A stretch of DNA of 64,000 nt. It comes from Branchipolynoe longqiensis. Taxonomy: Eukaryota > Annelida > Polychaeta > Phyllodocida > Polynoidae. Where the stretch lies: positions 94,728,852 to 94,792,851 of the forward strand of contig CM059193.1 in the NCBI GenBank assembly GCA_030323885.1. Direction: 5' to 3'. Both the position numbers and the translations under genes were made by a program. Positions 28,407 through 38,350 of this stretch are shown here, piece by piece; positions within the stretch are counted from its first letter, which is position 1; each line of letters opens with the position of its first letter. The notes beneath the pieces were generated by a model that saw nothing but the letters and a program-made list of their open reading frames with translations, ran no database searches and had not been told where the DNA came from.

Positions 28407-29114
28407 ATGCCTTCTTCATTAGGAGATGTTATACAATCTATTTTGCATGACACTGATCACACATTGATGGAGGATTTAACAAGATATAGGAATATACAAA
28501 GTATTTGTATTCCTTTGAAAGAATATCATATTCACAACTTCATTGCTGTCTGGAAGGAAAACAGATTTCATTCTCTACCTAAACAACTCCTTCCCCTGCT
28601 TACCGCATTGCAGGATTTTGATCAGATAAAGAATCACGATATTGATTATATCATTTTATATCATTCTTCTTCTCCTTCTTCTTCACATATTCAATCTCTC
28701 CCCCCAGGAGATCAATTAGATGTGAATAGAGCATGCATTCATATTATAGTTCATTGTAGCGGGATTGGAGTTTTTGATAGAACTAGTGGTGAATATTTTC
28801 CACAACTCACAGACACTTTTCAATATAATAATCTAATTTCTTGCGCTCTTAACTACGCGCATAGATACTTTTCCTGTATTTTACTACCAAATAAAGTTTC
28901 ATTTTTTAAGGAGATTTCATTTGCCTTTAACCAGGCTCGACTACTTTCATATGGAATGCATTGGAAGTGGCCGTTTTTTGGATGGAAGAGTATGATGATT
29001 GATGAAAATGAGTTGACATTCCCCCACTCCCTTTCTCCCCCCTTCCACCTCCCCCTCCCACCTACCCACTCATCTCCACCCCTTCCCACCCAAAAGAACT
29101 CCCACCCCATTTGA
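28407..29114 (+). CDS. unrecognised protein of 235 residues (putative)
   Basis: The frame is open from ATG 28407 to a TGA at 29112. The protein starts MPSSLGDVIQSILHDTDH, has a mixed globular-looking middle (HIIVHCSGIGVFDRTSGEYF, NYAHRYFSCILLPNKVSFF, MHWKWPFFGW) and ends in a Pro/Ser/His-rich tail. Amino-acid composition is balanced, unlike a random AT-rich frame, and Ser codons form an SSSPSSSH patch. I see no signal peptide or transmembrane segment and recognise no family. The ATG follows the CRE array directly, and the next ORF begins 93 bases downstream on the same strand. It could belong to an integrated virus-like unit. Confidence 0.45.
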   Translation: MPSSLGDVIQSILHDTDHTLMEDLTRYRNIQSICIPLKEYHIHNFIAVWKENRFHSLPKQLLPLLTALQDFDQIKNHDIDYIILYHSSSPSSSHIQSLPPGDQLDVNRACIHIIVHCSGIGVFDRTSGEYFPQLTDTFQYNNLISCALNYAHRYFSCILLPNKVSFFKEISFAFNQARLLSYGMHWKWPFFGWKSMMIDENELTFPHSLSPPFHLPLPPTHSSPPLPTQKNSHPI

Positions 29115-29154
29115 TTTGAATACTCCTCATTTCCATATCACCGAATTTGACGCT

Positions 29155-29164
29155 GCATATAAAA
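29155..29164 (+). promoter_or_regulatory. TATA-like box before the second unknown ORF
   Basis: CATATAAAAC lies 43-52 bases before the ATG at 29207, whose context is CACCATGT. This spacing suits a short 5' leader. It overlaps only the short gap after the preceding ORF. Confidence 0.45.
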
Positions 29165-29206
29165 CCTGCTGAGCTCCAGCCTACTCTCATCAGTTCACCT
29201 TTCACC

Positions 29207-29965
29207 ATGTTCATGCAGAAGGGCATTCTGAAGCGTCCGAGATCGAATCCGATAACAATTCCATCATCATCAGTCGCATCGTCAGCAGTGGATATGTCAC
29301 TTGAACTAACGAGAGATATCAATCTCAAGAGAACGAGTATGTATTCCTCCTCAGATAGTGAGGGGATGGAAGAAGAGGAGGGGGAGTTAGCAATTATCGT
29401 TCCCTCCCCCTCTCCCTCTCCCTCTATACTTGAGGATGGAGTCAAGACCTTCAAGAGTCGGAAAATTGAGTTGAAGAAGAAGAAGAAGAAGAATGAGGAG
29501 GAGGAGGAGGAGGAGGAGGGGGAAACTTGGCTGAGGTGTAAGAAGCGTCGCAAGATCGCTTCATTCTTAGTTATTCCACCGGGAATGGATATTTCGCATT
29601 TTGATGCCGCCAGCCTACCGCTGGGGAATCAAGTCTGTGTGGAGCGCATTAGAGGAGCAGGAGCAAAACTTGATATAAAGATCGCCCTATGGACTCGGTC
29701 TGGAGGAGATGACTTTGCTGGGGATGTCAGTAGCAAGCGGTATGACATCCAGGGAAGTGCAACACCGTCAGCAGAAACAGTTAATCCTGATGGAAGGACT
29801 CTGCTGACGAGCAGCAATCGTTATTTTATGGACTTTGATGAAAACGCCATCGCCATCCTGCTCGAGAGCATAGATGACATGCTTCAGGCCCTCAAAACCA
29901 GTGCACCGCCATATTTTATGGTTTGCTTTTTTGATAGTGTTTGTTATGCAAAGGTCATAGTTTAA
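29207..29965 (+). CDS. unrecognised acidic/basic nuclear-type protein, 3' end replaced by LINE sequence
   Basis: I prefer ATG 29207 over the in-frame ATG at 29147, because the latter precedes or overlaps the TATA-like box. The roughly 250-residue product begins MFMQKGILKRPRSNP (basic), then is Ser-rich with acidic clusters, a Lys run followed by a Glu run, and CKKRRKIASFLVIPPGMD, a nuclear-localisation-like patch leading into a more globular part (GNQVCVERIRGAGAKLDIKI and FMDFDENAIAILLESIDDML). From about 29908 the sequence is antisense LINE B, so the last 20 residues are not original. The family is not recognised. Confidence 0.45.
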   Translation: MFMQKGILKRPRSNPITIPSSSVASSAVDMSLELTRDINLKRTSMYSSSDSEGMEEEEGELAIIVPSPSPSPSILEDGVKTFKSRKIELKKKKKKNEEEEEEEEGETWLRCKKRRKIASFLVIPPGMDISHFDAASLPLGNQVCVERIRGAGAKLDIKIALWTRSGGDDFAGDVSSKRYDIQGSATPSAETVNPDGRTLLTSSNRYFMDFDENAIAILLESIDDMLQALKTSAPPYFMVCFFDSVCYAKVIV

Positions 29966-30715
29966 GTGCCTGTCCAGGTCCACTCCCAGATATCGGTAGT
30001 TGTCTACCTGTTCTAACTCGTTGTTTCCCAGGAGACATTTTATTTTGTTGATACCAGTTAGTCTGGTACCGAATAGCACTGTCTTCGATTTATTGCTATT
30101 TATAGTTATCTTATTTAGATGGCACCATTCAGTTAGTTTCATTAGTGTTTGATTTAGTTTTGTTTCGATCTCTTCAGATGTTTTGCCTGCAGTATATACC
30201 ACAGTATCATCTGCATATAGTTGGATGTTTTCAGTGTCTAGCCAGTTGTTTAGATCATTATATATATGAGGAAGAGGAGTGGTCCCAGGACTGACCCTTG
30301 TGGTATGCCACAGCTTATTTTTTCCTCACTTGATACGGTTCCATTTATTGCTGTGCTGTTTTTTAGGTAGCTTGTTACCCAATTTTCCCGTTACTCCCGT
30401 TATTCCCATTTGGGATAGTTTGCTGATTAGGATAGTGTGGTCCACCGTGTCAAAGGCTTTGCTGAAGTCTATGAACGCTGCACCCACTCGGTTCTTTTTA
30501 TTGATATTATTTGAGATATCGCTTACTAAGTTAGCAATTGTTTTAAATGTCGAGTGGTATTTTCTGAATCCGCCTTGTTTACTGTTTAGTATTTTGTGTT
30601 CGATCAGGTGATCCATAATGTGCCTATGCATTATTTTCTCCATTAACTTCCCAGGCAGTGGGAGTATTGAGATAGGTCTATAGTTGCCCAGATAGGTCTA
30701 TAGTTGCCCTGAGTA
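29908..30715 (-). pseudogene. LINE B fragment lacking both ends
   Basis: The minus strand encodes NYRPISILPL-like text, [61 protein letters not shown] and YRYLGVDLDRHLNYDL, in two or more frames. It stops at NHKIW near 29908. LINEs normally keep their 3' end, so losing it points to a rearrangement or deletion at the junction with the unknown ORF. A 20-bp duplication, AGATAGGTCTATAGTTGCCC, lies at 30671-30710. Confidence 0.85.
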
Positions 30716-33255
30716 GTACCATCGTAGAGCCCCGTATTGTCGGGGGACAAAAATTTGACGAAATTGTAATATTTCAACTTTAACATACCAGCATAGTTCA
30801 AAAATGAAAGTTAGCAACGATTTTAAGTAGTGTGATCTATTATATTCAAAAGCGGATCGTATTGTAAAATTAGTATCCACATTAACCAATTAAACGACAT
30901 TCTTTCCGGTTTATTCTTGGAATATTCCTGGTGTAGAGGGATGTGGGCAGCGGCCCACCGGATTATGCCTTTTGCCCATCCTTTGACGTTAACGGCAGTC
31001 GCTCCACAGGTCCTGGCCTGTCTGGCCCCAATCTGCCAGGCAGCTTAGCTGGCGAGAAACAGGGAGCACTGCACAAAAACCCAACAGCCCTGTGATGATC
31101 TCCTTCTGAGATGGCGGGTATCCCCTAAGAGCGTGGATCAGGTACCACTAGTCCTGCTAGGACCTAATTTCAGGTACCTGCATTAGCCCATTATTTTTCT
31201 GGTAATGTTGACTTTTTCTGGGTTTGTCCCATTCCATTACCAGGTAGCGGCCGCTCTGAAACAGGGACATCAATTGCGATCAATATGTGTGTTTCTCCAT
31301 ATTAGCAGGCTTTTCTTCAGTTGCGAGTTAATTACCGCATCTATTGTTTGGCATTTGGCTTTCCCTAGAAATAAATAAAACGGCACGCTCCTCCCTCGGA
31401 TAAGCAACTGTTGTGTATGGTAGGTAAGACCACGGCCGGGCGCTCCACGGTCCGTGTGTTGGCACCATATTGGGTCCATACCTACACTGCTACCCTGTGA
31501 TATCCACCATACCAAAACGTGAATTTCCACGAATGCTCCGTGAATGTTACTGCGTTGACCCGTTTTTCGTTTGCGCTAGTTGCCCATAGTGTGGATGTGC
31601 AGCCCCGCAGCTACCTTAAAAACTCAAAATTAAACTAGTAAATTTAGAAAATATTAGGCCGCAGTAGGCAACTGACCAACCGCGTTGGGATTAATAGATT
31701 GCAATTTAAAATCATAAAACTAAATTTAACTTAAAATAGGCCGAGTCTCGGCAAGCATTAACCCACTAAGTATCCAAAATATTAAAAATAAATTTAACAT
31801 CTCTTAGGCCGATCCTCGGTGGGTATTAAACTATTAAAATTGGTGTTTTTGGGTGATTTTATTTGTACAGTAAACTTCTTTAGGATATATTAAGCCGTCT
31901 TTAGGCAGGTAACAAACCATTAACCAAAATTTAAATTCCGGGTCAACAAACTGTTATTGTCGGGTTTATTTAACCATGGCAGGGCATTTTCTTTCCCCCC
32001 CCCCAAACAACTGTGTAATCTAATTAGTTCTCTTGAATCCGTAGAGCAAGGACAGCTTGTTGCAACATTGCACGAGTTGCCGGAGGTCCGTATTTTCCTC
32101 TTCAACCTGATTTTTCGTAAATGTCCCTAATATTTTGCCCTGTCCCATATACCCATATTGTCTTATATTATCCGTTGTATTATACTTGTTATATGCTATG
32201 GTATGGTAGGTCTCAGTAGAAAACTTAATGTAACCGTATTAGGAGTGGTTAACGGTGGACGATCGCGGTCTGACTTGGTCGGTAGCCAGGGATCGCCTGG
32301 GTATGTAGGAACGGGAAAATTATGGGGCACGGGAGATTTCTAAGTAGTTCTTCGAGGGCCACAGGGGGCACCAACTAGTCCGAGTACTATACGGGGGGAG
32401 CCGAGGAATAACGAGCTTCATCGCTGGAACTGGCTGGCGTTATTCCCTTCCCCTGGGGGAGATGAGAAATAAATGGTTTCAACCCTGGAAATGGCCACGT
32501 TATTTTCTCCCATTGGTCGCTAGTTGGCGTAGAAGATACTAAGTAATTTGCCCGTAAAACTAGGACTTCCCAGTTCGACAGGCGCCGACCGATTCGACCC
32601 GCGAGTTAGCAGGTTTGCATTGATACACAGCATCAACAGGAACTGTATGTACCATGTAGGGAAATATCGTCCACCAAACCACGTCCATCTTGCGTGAGTA
32701 CGCAGTGAAGAGATATTTATTAGACATTGAAATGGACAGGAAGTGTAAACGCCGTTTGGTACGGCCTTCTCAGGCATAGGAGGTGCCCGTAAAATTAATT
32801 GCTCTTGCAGGCGTACGCTGTTAACATGTTCACTACATGTCTTGGGCACACCATGTAAATGCCCGTTTAGTCCGACCTTGGCCGGTATATGTGTGGCCCG
32901 TAAATTAATTGCACTTGCGTGCGTACGTTTGTAAAAAGAGTCACTACACCTTTTGGAAACATAATATAAATGTCGTTTAGTATGACCTTGTCAGGTATAA
33001 CGGACGACCGCATATAGTAACTTGGACACGGTCGATATATAAAGTAAATATCATTATTCATTTAGCGTAGTCCCACCGTGTCTAAGTAGAGCACTCCTGC
33101 CAAATGTGCTACTTGTTGTATAGATTAGACGGCACGGTGGGAAACAACTGTTATATAGTGGATGGCCCCTTGCACCGAGTTGCGGGGTGATTGTTAATAT
33201 TAAGTCGTTATCCGAGCTCACGGCTCCCCGCTATATATATAGCGAATATGTATTC
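30716..33255. other. gene-free region with a diverged tandem repeat
   Basis: No protein gene is supported. 32690-33010 holds about 2.5 diverged units of roughly 125 bp, recognisable by CCCGTAAATTAATTGCACTTGC, a GTCACTACA block, TATAAATGTCGTTTAGTATG and CTTGTCAGGTATA. 31980-32000 has a C run. The segment may belong to the long 3' region or terminal repeats of retroelements to its right. Confidence 0.45.
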
Positions 33256-33495
33256 TAAAAAAAAAATGGTGGTGTGAGAACAAGAAAAGAAAATATACTA
33301 CACACCTATCAGTGCACCAAAAGAAAATGCTAAAAAAAAAAAAAAAATGGTGTGAAATAAAAAATTAAAAAAATACTACACACCTATAGGTGCACCAAAA
33401 TATAATACTAAAGAAAAAAAATTGTGTGAAAACAGAAAAATACTACACACCTATCGGTGCACCAAAATATAATACTAAAAAAAAAAAAATAATGG
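33256..33495. repeat. about 80-bp tandem repeat, 3 copies, with poly(A) runs
   Basis: The unit contains a run of A, TGGTGTGAAA, more A, then ATACTACACACCTATCGGTG and CACCAAAATATAATACTA. Three units are clear and differ mainly in A-run length. Confidence 0.85.
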
Positions 33496-35552
33496 AATAT
33501 TTAATGATGAGCTGTATACCCTCATAGGGCCGAATACATGCTGAATTTATTCCATTATAAAAATACCATCTCAGTTAGCTCTTAAAGCTATATCAGTAAT
33601 TTCATCGCTTAACTAATCGGTACCAAATTTCACTATATTACGAGTAATAATAAAACATGATGTACAAGACACGGATAAAAATTCTTTTATTCGTGTAATA
33701 AATTATGTCAATACTATGTGGCCAGGTTCCTGGTCGTTTCTTTCCAGGTTAAATACACAACGAGAAGTCAAGGTTATATACGGGCCCTGCCTCCTGCACT
33801 GCTTGCAGGACGCCGGGCTGATTCACGGGGTTAATTTTATTTCTTTTGCTACGTCCGTAGACCGTTGTAGTCGCGCCCACTTTGCCTTTGTTAGACGAAC
33901 ATCAATCCTTGCTGTTCGTCAGGGGGAGCAGTGAAGTGGGCGAGACTGCCAGCCTGGTGGCATTCACGGGCGTGCGCCGATTAACCCGTATTTGGAAATA
34001 CGGGCTACTCGCCATGGCAGACCGCGAATGCCAAACATTCACGGGCGACGGGGTTTCCGGCCGTAAAGCGTTGCTAGGAGACGCGAATTGCGACTCGCCT
34101 GGCAACGAAAGGAGGTCGGGCGTTCGGACCCAGACCGATCAGACATACTTTATGACGCTCTGATGTTTTAGCCGATATTTAGGCCTATTTTATCTAAATT
34201 CCAAAGTTGTTTGACATTAAACTGTAGGGGAGGGGTTTGCAACATGTTTCTACACTATGTGCTTTGCTCGAATGTTAGTTTGGTTAAGAATAAACAAAGC
34301 CGTGAGCTCTTGGAAAAGTAAATTGGAACGTTCCTTGCATTCTTTACTGTCCTCCAGTTTCCTATGGAGTAAACCGCTATGGTCGAATCTAACATTGGAA
34401 TACTTTATATATATAATTAAGGGCCTTGAGCCTAACTAGGCCTTATGCAGCTACTTAGCCCATCTGCGGGGAGATTAAAACAGACATATTAACAGAATTA
34501 ACGTATAGATCTTTTTGGCTAAAATAAGACAGTAACGTTGGCTGATTATCAGTGACAGTAGCAGAGACACTAGCGCCTCTGCTTAGTTCTGGATCCATTT
34601 AAACATATCAAATACACCGTAAGGCGAGTAGACCAGCCAGGTAGTTGAAACAATTAAGTAATTGCTTTAGGACAACAAATACTGGCGGGGGCAAACCTCC
34701 GTATTTAGGCGATACTCTGGCTGGCTGATTTTAGCCCGAGAAGTACACCGACAGACCCGGACCACCTGCAGATGGGAGGAGGGGCAGCGGCGGCCCGTGG
34801 CCGGCCCGAGAAATTTACATGGAAATAATTATATAAATTAACACCAAGGCTTGCCTTTAGCGGGGGCGGATTAGCCCGACGGTTAAACTAGTAAGACATT
34901 CAGTCACCACCGGTGTACTTTTTCACTCTATGTCCCGATAGAAAAACAATACATTAGTACATGGCACCATTTTTCTCTAAAGCATCCACTTCTTTTGCTT
35001 AATCCACCAGAAATGTTCCGTAGCATTTGGTAAGCAATAAGTGTCAATTTCACTTTATTATGGAAATGCTACTAAGGTGTCAATACCATTCACTGTATCT
35101 CTGTAATACAACAGTATTTAGTAACTTAAATAGTGGTGTAACTTACGATACACCCTGTTAATCTTGGTGCTAATTTAGTAAGGAACATAAATATTTCTTA
35201 TGACTAGACCTCGAAAACCTTGTCGATTAGCTTTGGAGCTGTCGACTTGCGCTATTGTTAATATTTGCTTCGTATTAACGCAATAGTTAGGCATGGCGCA
35301 ATCGTTATTTATTAGTGGTGCAGCAACAAAGAAAGTTTTTGGCGAATGAGCCGAAGCATTCAGACGTCTGCGGATTCGCCGATCATTCCGCAGTGTTCTT
35401 TGCTGTGATTGGTCAATTCTTTTATCTGACGTCATACTACCAAATATTGGATTTACGCTCCGCGCTTGCTGTCGCGTAAGTGGCCCAGTACCTCTCGAAT
35501 GTAATACTTTAGGTTTTATTTTTGTTTTATTCACTAATAATTCATTAGTGCG
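33496..35552 (-). mobile_element. 3' untranslated region of Gypsy-type element 2, shared with 45.7-46.6 kb
   Basis: Minus-strand sequence from about 35440 to 34900 matches the plus strand at 45750-46260 in order: AGAATTGACCAATCACAGC, CTTTGTTG with CACCACTAA, AGTCATAAGAA, TTAAGTTACTAAA, GGTATTGACACCTTAGTAGC, AATTGACACTT with TTGCTTACC, and CATGTACTAATGTA. Weaker similarity continues toward 34200. The block lies just downstream of the integrase C-terminus, so it is part of the element. No 3' LTR matching 40735-41161 was found to its left. The reading at 35534-35175 (LTRQQARS near its start) may be an integrase tail. Confidence 0.6.
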
Positions 35553-35921
35553 TCAATTTTGATCAGAAATAATCGGATCGAAAGGCAAAGGGTGTGAAAT
35601 ACCTTTCCTTCTTTCAGTTCTAGTTAATCGTGGAGCAATATCATCCCAAATGATTTTAGAGTCAACTAATTTAACTTTATCACGGTTAACAACTTTACGA
35701 TCGTTATTAGGGCCTACTACAGTCACTACTGAACCCCGTGATCTAACAACTATGTAACCTGGATCATATTTCCTCTCCAAAGGTCCAGCTTCATTTATAA
35801 ATAAAACAACTCTATCACCAGGAGTCAATTTAACTGCATTTGCCTTTTTCCTCAAGCGAGCAACATTATAATTTCGACTTTCTTTTCGATCTTTGACAGC
35901 TTTAGCTAATGATATAGACAA
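35553..35921 (-). pseudogene. integrase C-terminal domain of Gypsy-type element 2
   Basis: The minus-strand frame reads KDRKESRNYNVARLRKKANA, then LTPGDRVVLFINEAGPLERK and YIVVRSRGSVVTVVGPNNDR, the SH3-like C-terminal module of Gypsy integrases, ending FDPIISDQN. It follows the broken core after a frame change with roughly 100 expected residues missing. The domain normally helps DNA binding and target choice. Confidence 0.8.
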
Positions 35922-35926
35922 GTCAT

Positions 35927-36493
35927 CTACACGATATTACAAGGTATTGCATGGTGAGGAATATAATCATTAAATATATAATCATGAATCCCCTTCGATG
36001 ATTTATCTGGTAATGTTTTATATTCAACCCAACCACTACAATGATCTATAATAGATAATAAATATCTATTACCACTAGTACTAACTGGATATGGACCAGA
36101 TAGATCTGCCGCAATTACCATACCAGGTGCCCTAGGCAATGGCATCGATTGTGGATATGCACATGTGCGTTTACTACAGTTAACCACACAATTTGCACAA
36201 TTGGTAATTAATCTATGGACATCTCCAGCCATACCAGGCCAACGAAAATGTTCCTGTAATCGTTTTAATGTTTTAGACATAGCCATATGACCTACCTCTG
36301 TATGAGCTATCTTTATCACAGAATTCCTGTATTTTTTTGGTAACACTAGTCTAGGATACATATCTTTCTTAGTAGGAGCTACTGTTGAATAAAGAAGATT
36401 ATCCATTATCAAATAATTCTCTTCTTCATTTTCACCTAATGTATACTCTCTCATTTTTTTCTGTTCATTAATTACATCATTATATGACAGTTC
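35927..36493 (-). pseudogene. integrase N-terminus and partial core of Gypsy-type element 2
   Basis: The region is in the same frame as pol but separated from it by one TAG at 36494-36496. It contains the HHCC zinc domain (HTEVGHMAMSKTLKRLQEHF with NCANCVVNC) and the start of the DDE core with its first acidic residue in IAADLSGPYP, then IIDHCSGWVEYK. The reading stops at HHAIPCNIV, just where the second catalytic Asp should follow. The remaining core, including the catalytic Asp and Glu, is absent, so no active integrase can be made. Confidence 0.85.
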
Positions 36494-38346
36494 CTAGTGT
36501 TCAAAAGGAATTACCTGTTCAGCCAAAAGTGAATCAAAAGTAAACATTTCTACTGGTTGTTTTGCTTCAGTATTAGGTCTCAATCTAGACAACATATCAG
36601 CCCAGACATTATCGACACCTTTCATATAAACAATTGGAGCTGAAAATTCTGCTAATAATACTGCCCAGCATTGTATACGTGTATTACAAATTTCTTTAGT
36701 GAAAAAACATGTCAATGGAGCATGATCTGTATAGATAGTAAATTCTGCACCGTATAAGTAAGGTCTTAATTTTACTAGAGCATAAATAATAGCAAATGCT
36801 TCTTTCTCTATAGTAGGATAATTACGTTGAGCAGGAGAAAATCTAGTACTGATTAAATGCACTGGTCTGTCTATTCCATTCTCATCCTCCTGTACTAATA
36901 CAGCACCTAAACTGTACTCAGAAGCATCTGTATACAGCTTATATGGTTTAAAAGGATCAGGAAATTTCAACAGTACACAATCTAATAATAGTGTCTTCAA
37001 CTCATTCCATGCAATTTCACATTCCATAGTCCATTCAAAACTACTTTTATTACTAGTCAAATAAGTTATAGGAGCGACTACATCAGCATAATTTGGAATT
37101 AATTGTCTGTAGTATCCTGCCGATCCTAATAATCGTCTTACTTCTTTTTTACTTGTCGGTGAAGCCATATCTCTTATTGCAGTAATTTTTTCAGGATCCG
37201 GTTTCAGCCCTGCTGAACATACAACGTAACCTAATAGTTTTACTTCTTTTACACCAAATTCACATTTAGATTCTTTAATAGTCATATTGTTATTTTGCAA
37301 GATAGTCAATATAGTAGTCACATCTTTCTCATGACTCTCCTCATCTGGTGAATAAATAATAATATCATCTAAATAAATTAGACAACATTTACCTAAATGT
37401 TCTGCAAAAATTACATTCATCATTCTTTGGAATACTGCAGGTGCATTAGTTAATCCAAATTGCATACGCTTAAATTGAAATAATCCCATGTGTGTATTTA
37501 TAGCTGTTTTAGGTCTGCTATCCTCATCTACCATTACCTGCCAATACCCGGATTTAAGGTCAATGGTGGTACAAATTTTAGCACCATGCAACTGATCAAA
37601 AATGTCCTGTATCCTGGGTAAAGGATAAGCATCTTTAATAGTTACTGCATTTAATTTACGGTAGTCACCACTGAGACATATAGTACCATCTTTCTTAGGC
37701 ACTAAAGTAACTGGTGAAGCCCAAGGACTACAACTAGTTTCAATTATATCATCATCTAACATCTTATTTAATTCTTTTTCAACTATATGTCGCTTACTTA
37801 AAGGTATTCTATAAGGTCTTTGATTTATTGGATATGCATTACCTGTGTCGATATGCATCTCAACTACCTTAATAGCTTTCTCATCAGAATCAGGAAATAA
37901 CAAGGGAAAATGCTTTTTCCAAAAGTCTACTTCTAGAACTATTCCTGCCATTTTTCTATCAATTAATTCTAAACTACTCCATGGATGTACAATATCACAT
38001 AAGGAAACACATTTATTTCTGTAACAAATTTCAGCATTACACATTTCCATTATATCTGTGCCAATTAATAATCCAAAAGCTAATGATTCAACTACAAAGA
38101 AAGGACATAACTTATTATAAACAGTAATGTAAGTTATACCTAAAGTTGGAATTAAATGACCTGAGATTGATCTCAGCCTACTACCTGGATACAATTGTTT
38201 ATGTGCTATTCCAATATCTAACAATTTTGTAAATGCTTTTACATGTATTAAACTTTTAGCCGCACCTGAGTCTACCAGACGAGTTAATTTTACTTGATTA
38301 AAATCAATAGCAATACTCAGACGAGTATCAAGTGCACAATTTAGTT
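36494..38346 (-). CDS. protease-RT-RNase H polyprotein of Gypsy-type element 2 (pol)
   Basis: Reached by -1 frameshift from gag. The protease motif RLVDSGAAKSLIH lies at about 38255-38290. RT follows with CLSGDYRKLNAVTIKDAYPL, TTIDLKSGYWQVMVDEDSRP (first Asp), MQFGLTNAPAVFQRMMN and catalytic IYLDDIIIYS, then GYVVCSAGLKPDPEKI. RNase H shows LYTDASEYSLGAVLVQED, TIEKEAFAIIYALVKLRPYL and IYTDHAPLTCFF. The frame is open for about 615 codons to a TAG at 36494-36496. The usual Gypsy order is complete to this point, and the integrase continues in frame after the stop. This is the best-preserved Gypsy pol in the window. Confidence 0.93.
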
Positions 38347-38350
38347 TCCC
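38312..38350 (-). promoter_or_regulatory. programmed -1 ribosomal frameshift site (GGGAAAC) with hairpin
   Basis: On the minus strand the gag frame reads TCG GGA AAC TAA. The heptamer GGGAAAC (38350-38344) is in the X XXY YYZ phase just before the gag stop. Pol lies in the -1 frame and is open straight through. Fourteen bases after the heptamer, GATACTC (38329-38323) and GAGTATT (38318-38312) can pair across a 4-base loop. The heptamer type and position are canonical; the stem is short and the spacing a little long, so the true stimulator may be larger. Confidence 0.82.

Noticed and set aside
29062..29553. minus-strand Ser/Phe-rich ORF
   Set aside because: It is the complement of the Lys/Glu-rich part of the plus-strand ORF and has no independent support.
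35175..35534. separate 119-residue gene
   Set aside because: It lies directly after the integrase C-terminus on the same strand, and its DNA matches the 3' region of the plus-strand copy. It is element tail sequence, at most an integrase extension.
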